Shown here: positions 47,510 through 56,836 of the stretch, piece after piece
How positions within the stretch are numbered: the stretch's first letter is position 1
Layout: the number at the start of each line of letters is the position of its first letter
DNA from: Francisella sp. SYW-9
GTDB lineage: Bacteria > Pseudomonadota > Gammaproteobacteria > Francisellales > Francisellaceae
Reading direction: 5' to 3'
DNA: 64,000 nt
NCBI RefSeq assembly: GCF_008711465.1
Contig: NZ_VXKQ01000001.1
Coordinates: 91,380 to 155,379, forward strand
The notes under the pieces: model-generated
What the model was told of the DNA's origin: nothing
Seen by the model: only the letters and a program-made list of their open reading frames with translations
Database searches by the model: none
Made by a program: the position numbers and the translations under genes

Positions 47510-48806
47510 AATTCTCATAAAAGAAAGTTTTAGCAAGATCAATAGTTTTTTGAATATCTTCATCGCTATGAACTATTGAAATAAATCCTGCCTCATAAGC
47601 TGATGGCGCTAAATATACACCATTATCTAACATATATGCAAAAAACTTATTAAACATACTTAGGTTTGTTTTACCTAAGTCTGCAAAAGTATTAACCTCT
47701 ACTTTCTCGCTACAGAAGAATAAACCAAACATTCCACCTAGGCATTTAGCATGAAAATTAAAATCATATAATTTTGCAGCTTCATTTAAACCATCTACTA
47801 GCTTTTGAGTTTTTGATTCAAGTTGAGTATAAAAATCATCTTGAGATATTTTTTCTAAAGTTTTAATTCCTGCGACCATTGCAAGTGGATTTCCCGATAA
47901 AGTCCCTGCTTGATATACAGATCCAGCTGGAGAGATCATTTGCATAATATCTTTACGACCACCAAAAGCCCCTACTGGCATACCACCACCAATAATTTTA
48001 CCTAAAGTTGTAATATCAGGCTTAACATTATAAATACTTTGAGCCCCACCTAATGCAACTCTAAAACCAGTCATAACCTCATCAAAAATAAGTAGAGCAT
48101 TATTTTCATCACATAATTCTCTAAGTTCAGCCAAGAAGTCATCTTTAGGAAATATCATATTCATATTGCCAGCTATAGGTTCAACTATAATACAGGCTAT
48201 CTCATCTTTATACTTCTCAAAAAGTGCTTTAATAGAGTTAATATCGTTAAAACTTGCTACTAGTGTATCTTTGACTACATCTTCTGGTACACCAGGAGAA
48301 TTTGGTTGACCTAGTGATAATGCTCCAGATCCAGCAGCTACTAAAAACTCATCTGCATGACCATGATAGCAGCCTTCAAATTTGATTATTTTGTTTCTAT
48401 TAGTATATGCTCTAGCAAGTCTAATAGCACTCATAGTAGCTTCTGTACCTGAGTTAACAAAACGGACTTGCTCAATATTTGGCATAATTTCAGTTATCTT
48501 TTTAGCTAGTTCTATTTCTTGCTTACATGGGGCACCATAGCTTAAGCCATTTTCTAACTGATTTTGCATTGCTTCTAAAACATCTTCATCACCATGACCT
48601 AAGATCATTGGTCCCCAAGATCCTATATAATCTATATATTTGTGCCAATCTACATCATAAAGATAAGCACCTTTTGCTGATTTGATGAATTTTGGATGAT
48701 CTTGTCCGACACTTTTAAAAGCGCGCACTGGGGAGTTAACTCCTCCAGGAATATATTGTTGAGCTTGCTTAAATAAGTTTTCTGATTCTTCTATTTTCTT
48801 ATCCAT
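47502..48806 (-). CDS. hemL: glutamate-1-semialdehyde 2,1-aminomutase
   Basis: A 434-residue PLP enzyme of normal HemL length with [64 protein letters not shown] and the PLP-lysine segment [18 protein letters not shown]. It makes 5-aminolevulinate from glutamate 1-semialdehyde for haem. Placement next to hmp/nsrR is probably incidental. It follows the POT transporter by 26 bp and may be read from the same transcript. Confidence 0.96.
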   Translation of the reverse strand: MDKKIEESENLFKQAQQYIPGGVNSPVRAFKSVGQDHPKFIKSAKGAYLYDVDWHKYIDYIGSWGPMILGHGDEDVLEAMQNQLENGLSYGAPCKQEIELAKKITEIMPNIEQVRFVNSGTEATMSAIRLARAYTNRNKIIKFEGCYHGHADEFLVAAGSGALSLGQPNSPGVPEDVVKDTLVASFNDINSIKALFEKYKDEIACIIVEPIAGNMNMIFPKDDFLAELRELCDENNALLIFDEVMTGFRVALGGAQSIYNVKPDITTLGKIIGGGMPVGAFGGRKDIMQMISPAGSVYQAGTLSGNPLAMVAGIKTLEKISQDDFYTQLESKTQKLVDGLNEAAKLYDFNFHAKCLGGMFGLFFCSEKVEVNTFADLGKTNLSMFNKFFAYMLDNGVYLAPSAYEAGFISIVHSDEDIQKTIDLAKTFFYENSN

Positions 48807-48832
48807 TTTCGTATCCTAGTCTAAAATTTATA

Positions 48833-50311
48833 TTAAACAATTTCACTTTCTAAAATCTTATTTGAACTTGCTTCAGCTAAAATATTATTTAAAAACCTTA
48901 TTAAAAAGAAAAATATTGCAGCTATTACAAAAGCAACAAATGCCATTACCAAGAATATGTGCATATACATTGGGTTTGTAGCCTGATATGCCATTGTAGC
49001 AGAGTCATTCGTTGATGCAATTGCATAGTTTGATATTGGCCCTGCCAAATTAATACCAAAAGCTATATTTAAAAATAAATATCCTGTAAATAAGCCCTGG
49101 TGTTTAGGATCCATCATCTCACCTGCCATAGCATAGTTTACAGCATTTACATGAATTTCTCCCATAGCAACAATAATCAATAATAAAATTGGGAAAATAA
49201 CATTTGATTTACCACCACTAGCTAAAAATATACCTAAAGGTATCATAAGAAAAGCTATAACATATACAGCTAAACCTTTAACAACCAAAAATCCTGGCTG
49301 ATATGGATTATTATTTCTTTGTCTTCTTTTCATTGAAATAGCAAGAATAAAACCAAATATAATAACTCCAAGACTTTCAAACATATTTACTGTAGCTGGT
49401 GCCATTGGTATACCAAATAGTGATTTTGTCGTATTAAATTCAACAAAATTTTCTAATGCTGTTGATTGTAGACCTTGAACACAAGCAAATACCATACTTG
49501 CAACTGATAATATTAAATAAACATATATTTTTAATTTATATTGATGAGATTGTCTCGCTGCAAAGATCAACATAAAAATTAGAATTACGATAAATGCTAC
49601 ATAAATAAGGTAAGATGCAAATACCGGGTGATGCATTAGAACGTAAGCAAAAATTAAGCAACCTATTATAATCAAAGGAGCGACAAAAAATTTCTTATCG
49701 AATAAAGAGAATGTTTCGACAAAATATGTAGACTTGTCATTAACATATTTCCATGCTAATAAATGAATTACTGTTGCTATCAATAAACAAATAGCTGCAA
49801 AGTAAAATGCTGCACTATATGACCCAATACCCTGAAGATATCCTGCAATAAAGAAACTAGCTACAAAACCAATATTCATAAAGCTATAGTTTACTGAAAA
49901 TGCTATTCTACGACGTTTATCATTTTGGTCAAAAAGTTGCGTTAGCATCATGTTTATACAACTAACATTTAATCCAGATCCTGTAATAAAAGTTGCCATC
50001 CCCATTAAAACGATTGCTTTTGTATGTATTGCAATTAAGCATAATCCAACAAATTGTAAGAATAGACTTACAAAAAATAGACCTCTAAAACTTAAGTATC
50101 TACCACCGACAGTTCCACCTAAAAAGTGAAATAAGAAATTAATTGCAAAAAAGCTAGAAGTAAGAGTATTTGCTTCTGTTTTGCTTATACCAATATAATT
50201 TGTTAGATAAAAATTCAATAACCCCATCAGCACAGCATAGCCGACAGTTGAGAAGATTTGTATCAAGTTAATATGTAATACTCCCTTAGGAAGTTCTTTA
50301 TAGTTAATCAT
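48833..50311 (-). CDS. POT/PTR-family oligopeptide transporter, atypical first helix
   Basis: A 492-residue protein with about 14 helices. The POT/MFS core is visible in FLGGTVGGRYLSFRG and in GSGLNVSCINMMLTQLFDQNDKRRRIAFSVNYSFMNIGFVASFFI (read in segments), matching GLFKxNxSxLLGxLY...DxRRDxGFSLxYxxxNxG of proton-dependent di/tripeptide transporters. The helix 1 ExxER proton-coupling motif of classical POTs is absent: LIQIFSTVGYAVLMGLL occupies that place. Peptide uptake remains likely but coupling may differ. Confidence 0.8.
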   Translation of the reverse strand: MINYKELPKGVLHINLIQIFSTVGYAVLMGLLNFYLTNYIGISKTEANTLTSSFFAINFLFHFLGGTVGGRYLSFRGLFFVSLFLQFVGLCLIAIHTKAIVLMGMATFITGSGLNVSCINMMLTQLFDQNDKRRRIAFSVNYSFMNIGFVASFFIAGYLQGIGSYSAAFYFAAICLLIATVIHLLAWKYVNDKSTYFVETFSLFDKKFFVAPLIIIGCLIFAYVLMHHPVFASYLIYVAFIVILIFMLIFAARQSHQYKLKIYVYLILSVASMVFACVQGLQSTALENFVEFNTTKSLFGIPMAPATVNMFESLGVIIFGFILAISMKRRQRNNNPYQPGFLVVKGLAVYVIAFLMIPLGIFLASGGKSNVIFPILLLIIVAMGEIHVNAVNYAMAGEMMDPKHQGLFTGYLFLNIAFGINLAGPISNYAIASTNDSATMAYQATNPMYMHIFLVMAFVAFVIAAIFFFLIRFLNNILAEASSNKILESEIV

Positions 50312-50413
50312 AAGATTTACACCTAATAATTTTAAGTTAAATAAAAATATATCTTTGAAGAGTTATTATAATAAAAGAAGTTTACTTACGAGTAAGCAAA
50401 TTAGTGTTTCTGA

Positions 50414-51388
50414 CTATTCACTATCCTTATTTTCTTCTCTCATTTTTTCAATTTTCTGTTCTACTGCTTGCATCAATAAACTTGCAGCATTTATTTTTGT
50501 TGCTTTATAAATCTCTTGGATGCCTGTAGGACTCGTAATATTGACTTCGGTAAGTTTATCACCAATTATATCAATACCTGCGAACATTACACCTTGTTTT
50601 TTTAGTTTTTTAGCAACTTTTTTAGCAATTTTATAATCGCTATCTTTAAGCTCTCTAACTTCAGCTGTAGCACCTGCTGCTAAATTACCACGATTATCTT
50701 TTTCACTAGGAATACGTGCTAATAAATATTTTATAGGTTCACCATTCACTATAAGGACTCTTTTATCACCATCTTTAATAGATTTTTGATAATCTTGAAC
50801 CATTATATATTTTGATTGATGTTCTGTTAAGACTTCTAAAATTACATTTTTATTTTTATCTCCATCTTTGATTCTAAAAATAGAACTACCGCCCATACCA
50901 TCTAATGGCTTAACTATAATATCTTTATGTTTTTCATAAAATTTATTAATTTGTTTATAGCTTCTAGTGATTAGTGTATTTGGAGCAAATCTAGGATAAT
51001 TTGAGATAGCAACTTTTTCATTAAAATCTCTTAAAGCCTGCGGATTATTAACGATCAAAACATCATTTTTTTTTGCTAAATCTAGCATATATGTTACATA
51101 GATATATTCCATATCAAAAGGAGGATCTTTACGCATAAATATACAATCTAAGTCTAATAATGAAAAATCATTATGCTGAGATAAAACCTCGTACCATGTT
51201 TGTTTATTTTTATGAATTTTTATTTTAAGAGAATTACCTTTTGGATCACCATTTATAATATATAAATCATCAAGATAAAATGTATAAATTTCCCAGCCTT
51301 TGTCTTGAGCTGCTTGTAACATCATAAAAGTACTATCTTTTGAAATATTAAAAGAGTTTAAGTTATCTATTATAAATCCAACTTTCAT
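50414..51388 (-). CDS. gshB: glutathione synthetase
   Basis: A 324-residue ATP-grasp enzyme with MKVGFIIDNLNSFNISKDSTFMMLQAA (opening of GshB), FMRKDPPFDMEYI, VKPLDGMGGSSIFRI, QDYQKSIKDGDKRVLI and FAGIDIIGDKLTEVNITSPTG. It joins glycine to gamma-glutamylcysteine, the last step of glutathione synthesis; gor at 5.7 kb recycles the product. It begins 3 bp after fmt, part of a minus-strand run with fmt and a small membrane protein. Confidence 0.95.
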   Translation of the reverse strand: MKVGFIIDNLNSFNISKDSTFMMLQAAQDKGWEIYTFYLDDLYIINGDPKGNSLKIKIHKNKQTWYEVLSQHNDFSLLDLDCIFMRKDPPFDMEYIYVTYMLDLAKKNDVLIVNNPQALRDFNEKVAISNYPRFAPNTLITRSYKQINKFYEKHKDIIVKPLDGMGGSSIFRIKDGDKNKNVILEVLTEHQSKYIMVQDYQKSIKDGDKRVLIVNGEPIKYLLARIPSEKDNRGNLAAGATAEVRELKDSDYKIAKKVAKKLKKQGVMFAGIDIIGDKLTEVNITSPTGIQEIYKATKINAASLLMQAVEQKIEKMREENKDSE

Positions 51389-51391
51389 AAT

Positions 51392-52330
51392 CTATCCTAT
51401 CTTATGTCCAATATATTTGCTTAAGTCATTACCATTTAAAATATCAGCTATCTCTAGCATTTTCTTATTAGGGAGCTGTAGTTGTTTAAATCTTATAACT
51501 CCATCACTAGTACAGATATCAAAACCTAATTTTGATATATTAAGTATCGTTCCAGGTGTTTTGTTACATGACTGCTCTAATATTTCAAACTGCCCTACTT
51601 TAACAGTTTGATTATCTAATATAAAAAATGCTGACGGCCATGGAGTAAATGCTCTTATATGACAGCTAATTTGCCAAGATGTTGTATTAAAATCTATTAA
51701 CCCTTCTTGTTTAGTTATTTTATGAGCATATGTAGGCTCACCTTCTTGCGGTCTAGGCTTAATCGTTTCAATGTTATCTAGAGTTTCCATTAGAGGCTGT
51801 ATTGATAATCTAGCAAACTTATCATGCAAGGTTTGTGATGTATCAGTATCTTGGATATCAACTTCTAGAGTATTTAAGATATCTCCAGTGTCTAAGCCTT
51901 CATCCATTTGCATAATACAAATACCAGTTTTACTATCTCCTGATTGAATAGCTCGCTGGATTGGAGCTGCACCACGCCATTTAGGCAATAATGAAACATG
52001 TATATTCAAACAACCAAACTTTGGAATATCTAAAAATGCTTTGGGTACGATAATTCCATATGCTATAACAACAATAATATCTGGCTTTAACTCTTTAATT
52101 TTTTCTAAAATTTCTGGGTTCTTTTTAAAAGATAGCGGTTGAAAAATAGGAGTATTATTTTCTAAAGCAACTTCTTTAACAGGAGAGAATTGCACTTTTT
52201 TACCACGCCCTTTTGCTCTATCTGGTTGTGTAAGTACAGCTTGAATATTATGCTCAGTTTTATATAAATCTTTTAGTACTTGGGCTGAGATATCAGGAGT
52301 TCCTGCAAAAATTATATTTAGCTTTCTCAT
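51392..52330 (-). CDS. fmt: methionyl-tRNA formyltransferase
   Basis: A 312-residue Fmt: IIFAGTPDISAQVLKDL, the loop VLTQPDRAKGRGKKV, GCLNIHVSLLPKWRGAAPIQRAI (formyl-THF site), GDILNTLEVDI and a C-terminal OB-like domain. It formylates initiator methionyl-tRNA. No def gene is adjacent, unlike many genomes where def-fmt are paired. It lies between a small membrane protein (5 bp) and gshB (3 bp), indicating one transcript. Confidence 0.95.
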   Translation of the reverse strand: MRKLNIIFAGTPDISAQVLKDLYKTEHNIQAVLTQPDRAKGRGKKVQFSPVKEVALENNTPIFQPLSFKKNPEILEKIKELKPDIIVVIAYGIIVPKAFLDIPKFGCLNIHVSLLPKWRGAAPIQRAIQSGDSKTGICIMQMDEGLDTGDILNTLEVDIQDTDTSQTLHDKFARLSIQPLMETLDNIETIKPRPQEGEPTYAHKITKQEGLIDFNTTSWQISCHIRAFTPWPSAFFILDNQTVKVGQFEILEQSCNKTPGTILNISKLGFDICTSDGVIRFKQLQLPNKKMLEIADILNGNDLSKYIGHKIG

Positions 52331-52335
52331 CTATC

Positions 52336-52734
52336 TTAATTCCTAAAAGCATAAGCTCTTAACTGAACGCTACTTAGTTCATTAATTTGTCCTTCAGGGA
52401 ATAAGCAAACATATTTAATCTCATCTGCACCATTTTCTGCAGCCAATAATATTGCCTTATGTAAATTTTCATCACATAAAGTTTGAAAATCTTTTTGATT
52501 ACTTACATGAATTGAAGTCCTAATTTGACCTATGTTACCTTCAGTATCACTTTGATAACGTAGATTAAAAACTTGCATTTTATTAGGGTTTGTAGGAGGT
52601 AGTTTTGTTGAATATGCAGGTAAATAGATTCCTTTTACTTCATAAATACGATTAGAAGTAAAAAAGTAGATACAAATAACAAAGATCACCACTAAGATAA
52701 TCGCATACATTAAATTCTGCTGAAGTCGTCCCAT
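52336..52734 (-). CDS. single-pass membrane protein of unknown function
   Basis: A 132-residue protein with one N-terminal helix (LMYAIILVVIFVICIYFF) and a soluble remainder predicted to be outside the membrane, with QVFNLRYQSDTEGN, an alpha/beta region LCDENLHKAILLAAENGADEIKYVCLFPEGQ and two cysteines (C in LCDEN and in YVCLF). I do not recognise the family. It sits 5 bp upstream of fmt in a gene run with gshB, so it is expressed with housekeeping genes; its own role is not inferable. Confidence 0.65.
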   Translation of the reverse strand: MGRLQQNLMYAIILVVIFVICIYFFTSNRIYEVKGIYLPAYSTKLPPTNPNKMQVFNLRYQSDTEGNIGQIRTSIHVSNQKDFQTLCDENLHKAILLAAENGADEIKYVCLFPEGQINELSSVQLRAYAFRN

Positions 52735-52819
52735 TAAGTTTTATTTATCAAATAGTATTTATGCTGGTTCGATTTTACCATATATAGATAGTATTGGCTA
52801 AACTATTAATACTTAGATA

Positions 52820-54973
52820 TTATTTATATCTTATTTCCCAACAATTATGGATATTTTTATTAGATAAGAAATCTCTTGAAAGACATTTTTTATCAATATT
52901 TTCACAGTTAAATTTATCAATGATTTCTGGAGACATTTTAAAGCGTCTATAGTTATTTGAAAAATATAGTACGCCATTTTTCTTAAGTGAATCCATAGCT
53001 AGATTTATAAGTAGCTCATGATCTCTTTGAACATCTAAAATATCATCCATACGCTTTGAATTTGAGAAAGTTGGTGGATCTAAAAATATCACATCAAATT
53101 TCTCAGTATTAGTTTTTAGCCAGCTAATACAATCAGCTTGAATAAAATTATGCTTTTTATGATCAATATTATTCAGCGTAAAGTTATTTTTACCCCACTC
53201 TAAATATGTATTAGACATATCTACACTAGTAGTTTTAGCGCCTTTTAAAGCACTATGAACACTAGCTGTACAAGTATAACTAAAAAGATTTAACAAAGTT
53301 TTATTTTTAGCTGCTTTAGCAACTAGTTGTCTAATCTTACGATGATCTAGGAAAATTCCAGTATCTAAATAATCATCAAAATTCACATAAAACTTAGCAT
53401 CAAATTCATTTATAACATGAAAATTATTTTTATCATTTTCTTTTTGATATTGCTCTTTACCTTTTTGGCGTTGGCGTACGCGAGTATGGATATTTTCATA
53501 AGCTATACCTAAAGTTTTATGTATTTGATATATAGCTTGATAAAATCTTTGTTTAGCAATATTTTGATCTATAGTTGCATCAGCACGATATTCTTGTAAA
53601 AACACGTGCTCACCATAGATATCTACAGCAACTGCAAAAGTTGGGATATCAGCATCATATAAACGATAGCACTCAACACCTGCTTGTTTTAACCATGGTT
53701 TTAAACTTTTGAGATTCTTTTTAAGCTTATTTGAAAAGTCTATATGCTCATCAGATTTTTGTGCACTTGCTTCTGCTATACGGATATTTTTCTCAAGTTG
53801 GCTTTCATACTTAAATTTTGCATGCTCATTTATATCAAATTGATATAAAATTGTTTCAATAGCACCATTATAAAACTTATTACGCTTTGTAGTACGAAGC
53901 TGCATTTCTTTGATTGACTCAGCAAAACTTGTAAGAATAGCTACTTTCCAACCGTAGAAATCTTGAGATAATCTATCACCAAAACCATTAAAAATATCTA
54001 AAAGTTCATCAAGTTGATCACCATATAGCCTCTCGCCATACGGAGGATTTGTAACTATTAGACCTTGACTATCAAACTCATTTTCAAGATCACGAATATC
54101 TCTACGTTTGATGTTTATAACATCATCAACATCAGCTTGATAAATATTTTTTTCTGCCTTATCTAAGACATTATTATCAATATCATAGCCTTGAATAATT
54201 GCATTTGTAGATTTTTGTGACTTTTTAGCTAAATTTATTAGATTATCCCATAGAGTTTCATCATGAATTTTTGAGTCAAAAATTTTAAATTCTTTATTTA
54301 ATAAAACAGGAGCAATATTTTTTGCCATTAATGCTGCTTCTATTAATATAGTTCCAGAACCACACATTGGATCTATAAGTATAGGCTGATCTTTTTTTAG
54401 CTCATCTAACCACCCTGCTTTTAAAAGTATTGCAGCAGCTAGAGACTCTTTAAGAGGTGCTTGACCTTGGAATTGCCTATAGCTACGCTTATGCAGGCTA
54501 TCAATATTTAAACATAAAAAAACATTTACAAATTGCTTATGTAAATGAAGCTTGATTACATTACTTGGATTATCAGTATCGACATCTGGACGTTGATTTG
54601 TCTCTCTACGGAATTGATCAACAATTGCATCTTTCGTTTTTTGTGAAACAAACATAGTATTGTTAAAATCATAATGCTTACCAGAAATTATAATTTTAAA
54701 AGATTTATCTACATCAAAGTAACTCATCCAATTTATAGAATATATAAAGTTATATAAGTTTTGCTGATCAGTAACTTTCTCCGTAGCTATTTTTAGCATA
54801 ACTTGGCTAGCTAAGTGTGAATATATACAGACTTTATAAGCTTGTTCTAGTGTTCCCTCAAACTCAACGCCAGCTAGTTTTTCATATGATGTAATATTTA
54901 ATCTAAGTAATTCGTCTTTTAATAGTAGTTCGATGCCCTTTGCGCAACTAACAAAAAATGTGTATTTTTGCAT
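52820..54973 (-). CDS. rlmL: bifunctional 23S rRNA methyltransferase RlmKL
   Basis: A 717-residue fusion. The N-terminal part has a THUMP domain (about 45-155) and a methyltransferase with [17 protein letters not shown] and [11 protein letters not shown] (RlmL, m2G2445). The C-terminal part has [28 protein letters not shown] and [14 protein letters not shown] (RlmK, m7G2069). Both catalytic motifs are intact, so it should modify both 23S rRNA positions. The gene stands alone on the minus strand, 85 bp from its downstream neighbour. Confidence 0.95.
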   Translation of the reverse strand: MQKYTFFVSCAKGIELLLKDELLRLNITSYEKLAGVEFEGTLEQAYKVCIYSHLASQVMLKIATEKVTDQQNLYNFIYSINWMSYFDVDKSFKIIISGKHYDFNNTMFVSQKTKDAIVDQFRRETNQRPDVDTDNPSNVIKLHLHKQFVNVFLCLNIDSLHKRSYRQFQGQAPLKESLAAAILLKAGWLDELKKDQPILIDPMCGSGTILIEAALMAKNIAPVLLNKEFKIFDSKIHDETLWDNLINLAKKSQKSTNAIIQGYDIDNNVLDKAEKNIYQADVDDVINIKRRDIRDLENEFDSQGLIVTNPPYGERLYGDQLDELLDIFNGFGDRLSQDFYGWKVAILTSFAESIKEMQLRTTKRNKFYNGAIETILYQFDINEHAKFKYESQLEKNIRIAEASAQKSDEHIDFSNKLKKNLKSLKPWLKQAGVECYRLYDADIPTFAVAVDIYGEHVFLQEYRADATIDQNIAKQRFYQAIYQIHKTLGIAYENIHTRVRQRQKGKEQYQKENDKNNFHVINEFDAKFYVNFDDYLDTGIFLDHRKIRQLVAKAAKNKTLLNLFSYTCTASVHSALKGAKTTSVDMSNTYLEWGKNNFTLNNIDHKKHNFIQADCISWLKTNTEKFDVIFLDPPTFSNSKRMDDILDVQRDHELLINLAMDSLKKNGVLYFSNNYRRFKMSPEIIDKFNCENIDKKCLSRDFLSNKNIHNCWEIRYK

Positions 54974-55047
54974 AGAAAATATAATTTATAGAGATATGGG
55001 TTAAATAATATATTAATTAATATAAATAACAATTAATATTAAGAAAG

Positions 55048-55599
55048 TTATTTTTTTTGCTTAGTCCGAAAAATAATATCCCAAATTGGAAAAGCTACTG
55101 AAAAATTTATATTTGGATTTAGATGATGTGCTGCATGATGTCTTTTGTACCAGTGTAGTATTGACCCTTTCTTTGATCTAACATGATGTGTTGTATGATG
55201 AACTATAAAGTAAAGTAGTAAATCTAATAGAAATGCACTAAAAATAATACTCGCATAGGCTATATTAAGAGTAATAATACATAAAGGAATAAAAACACAT
55301 ACTGTATATACAGGTAGTGATATATACGTAGGACTACCTATTAGCTCAATTGGTTTATCATGATGTAATTGATGTAGCTCTTTAAATACAGGACAATGAT
55401 GAAAAAGAACTCTATGAATAAAATACTCAATAAATGATCCAAGAATAATACCTATTATAAATAATACAGCTACAGTTTTTATATTAAAATTAAGTGTATA
55501 TAGACCATAGCAAAAAAATATAATAGCAGCTATTGGATAAACATAAAAATCACTCCAATAACCTGTACTAAGAATATTCTTGAATTTGGTAGCATTCAT
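55048..55599 (-). CDS. fatty acid hydroxylase / sterol desaturase-like membrane protein
   Basis: A 183-residue di-iron membrane protein with about four helices. The four histidine boxes are EYFIHRVLFHH, ELHQLHHDKP, VHHTTHH and WYKRHHAAHH, the complete metal-binding set of the FA-hydroxylase superfamily. It probably hydroxylates or desaturates a lipid acyl chain; fatty acid 2-hydroxylase activity is a common annotation for short members. Francisella lipids are rich in hydroxylated fatty acids, which fits but does not prove it. Its promoter lies in the gene-free region to the right. Confidence 0.85.
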   Translation of the reverse strand: MNATKFKNILSTGYWSDFYVYPIAAIIFFCYGLYTLNFNIKTVAVLFIIGIILGSFIEYFIHRVLFHHCPVFKELHQLHHDKPIELIGSPTYISLPVYTVCVFIPLCIITLNIAYASIIFSAFLLDLLLYFIVHHTTHHVRSKKGSILHWYKRHHAAHHLNPNINFSVAFPIWDIIFRTKQKK

Positions 55600-55879
55600 A
55601 AAATAACTTAAAGTTTTTATTAATATAGTTATATATTAAATTATTTATTAAATTATATAAATTAGATTAGTTAAAAATAATTGCTTTATTGATTTGAGAA
55701 AATTAATACTATTGTATAGCTTATTCTGTTAAAACACTATTTTGATATATTTGAGAATATGCATAATTAAAATCTCCTAAAAACTAAGGGTAAGTTATTT
55801 ATACTGAGATATGTAATAAAAGAATGTAAAAAGTCGCACGACTTATTAACCCTATTTTTTTAATAGTTTCTTATTTTTT

Positions 55880-56002
55880 ACAAAAAAAGACTTGAAAGTC
55901 TGTTTTATATAGTGTTTAATAATAGCTCCCCTTGATAGTTGTCCGAAAGGAACTTTGCATTCATTATCCTGCCTCTTATGGCGGGCAACTATCATCTCGG
56001 GG
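55880..56002 (+). repeat. Hairpin repeat unit 1 (candidate small RNA)
   Basis: A 52-bp block starting ACAAAAAAAGACTTGAAAG and ending CCCC is identical to that of unit 3. It contains TTGAAA (55892-55897) and TTTAAT (55915-55920) 17 bp apart, a promoter-like pair that would start a transcript at the hairpin base. The hairpin pairs CCCC (55928-55931) with GGGG (55999-56002) and TGATAGTTGTCC (55933-55944) with GGGCAACTATCA (55983-55994, one G-U). The 38-nt loop can form a GCC/GGC inner hairpin and an AAAG/CTTT hairpin. Expression is not known. Confidence 0.6.
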
Positions 56003-56044
56003 TTAAGCTTATTAGTTGATATGCCTATAATAACCTTCTAAACT

Positions 56045-56137
56045 GAGTTTAATAGTTAATGTCCCAGATAGTTACTAGCTTGCAATCGATTCATCTTTGC
56101 TACTCCTACTGCTAGTGACTATCTGTGTGATGTTAAC
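56045..56137 (+). repeat. Hairpin repeat unit 2 (diverged)
   Basis: GATAGTTACTAGC (56067-56079) pairs over 13 bp with GCTAGTGACTATC (56111-56123, one T-G), closed outside by GTTAA (56055-56059) and TTAAC (56133-56137). The flank GTTTAATA...CCCAGATAGTT and right arm ACTATCTGTGTGATGTTAA line up with units 1 and 3, and the loop TTCATCTTTGCTACTCCTA resembles their TTCATTATCCTGCCTCTTA. It is therefore a diverged paralogue with a compensated stem. No 52-bp promoter block precedes it. Confidence 0.5.
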
Positions 56138-56200
56138 AATATCGGCAAATATATAAATTATTAACTTAATATAATAAATAAAAGATTAATTTTTCAAATT

Positions 56201-56319
56201 ACAAAAAAAGACTTGAAAGTCTGTTTTATATAGTGTTTAATAATAGCTCCCCTGATAGTTGTCCGAAGGAAATTCCACTCATTATCCTGTCTCTTATAGC
56301 GGGCAACTATCATTTGGGG
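56201..56319 (+). repeat. Hairpin repeat unit 3 (candidate small RNA)
   Basis: It starts with the same 52-bp block as unit 1, again 48 bp before CCCC (56249-56252). CCCC pairs with GGGG (56316-56319) and TGATAGTTGTCC (56253-56264) with GGGCAACTATCA (56301-56312). The loop differs from unit 1 by several substitutions and indels, yet keeps a small GGAA/TTCC hairpin where unit 1 has AAAG/CTTT. Stem arms are preserved while loop and linkers drift, which suggests structure is under selection. Confidence 0.6.
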
Positions 56320-56500
56320 TTTTAAGCCCTTTAACTTCAGTTTATTCATATGACATATAGTCATTTTGAATATATTTAGATTTTGAGTATAAGTTCCTAA
56401 AGTTAATTATTTTTAACATGAGTATTTTTTTAATAAAGAATATTAAATAAAAATATCTCTAACTCTTTATATACTTACACTTTGGTATATCTATGAGATA

Positions 56501-56528
56501 TTGATTTTTAAAAAATGTACGGTATAAT
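56501..56528 (+). promoter_or_regulatory. promoter of tRNA-Val
   Basis: TTGATT (56501-56506), a 16-bp spacer and TATAAT (56523-56528) lie 12 bp before the tRNA start, a well-placed sigma70 promoter. Confidence 0.65.
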
Positions 56529-56540
56529 GTGTGAATCATT

Positions 56541-56617
56541 ACTCGCATAGCTCAGTTGGTTAGAGTACTACCTTGACATGGTAGGGGTCACTGGTTCGAA
56601 TCCAGTTGCGAGTACCA
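56541..56617 (+). tRNA. tRNA-Val (GAC)
   Basis: The 77-nt gene folds as a complete cloverleaf: acceptor ACTCGCA pairs with TGCGAGT, the D arm has AGCTCAGTTGGTTAGAGT, the anticodon stem CTACC/GGTAG encloses loop TTGACAT with anticodon GAC, and the T arm is CTGG/CCAG around TTCGAAT. The 3' CCA is encoded. It is a single gene, flanked by the hairpin array and a Fic gene. No duplicated 3' end (attachment-site scar) was seen downstream. Confidence 0.95.
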
Positions 56618-56836
56618 TTAATTTAAATTTTTTAGTACTATCACCTCATACAGTCTATATTTATAAGATGTATATAAGATTCAATGGGGAACAATTTTCA
56701 AAGCTCATAAATTTGCTAATAAAATCTATTTTAATAAATAAGTATGATTAAATTAACCGTTTTTGATATAAGTCTGCTATGCTAAAAGTAGTATTTTTAT
56801 GTTGTTCTATCTATAGATACCTCAACGAAACTATTG

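Larger units (their letters stand above)
55600..56540. other. Gene-free region with hairpin array
   Basis: About 940 bp without a plausible protein gene. It holds three related hairpin units (55880-56002, 56045-56137, 56201-56319), a small hairpin AAGTCG/CGACTT at 55831-55844 followed by a T run, and ends with the promoter of tRNA-Val. The remaining bases are AT-rich filler in which I see nothing. Confidence 0.6.

Noticed and set aside
55928..56319. Hairpins as integron attC sites
   Set aside because: attC sites need RYYYAAC on the left and GTTRRRY on the right. Unit 1 has GTTAAGC after the stem but no RYYYAAC before it, and units 2 and 3 lack both. No integrase or cassette genes accompany them.
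55880..56319. CRISPR array
   Set aside because: Only three units of unequal sequence spaced over 100 bp apart, with no constant repeat and unique spacer pattern, and no cas genes in the window.
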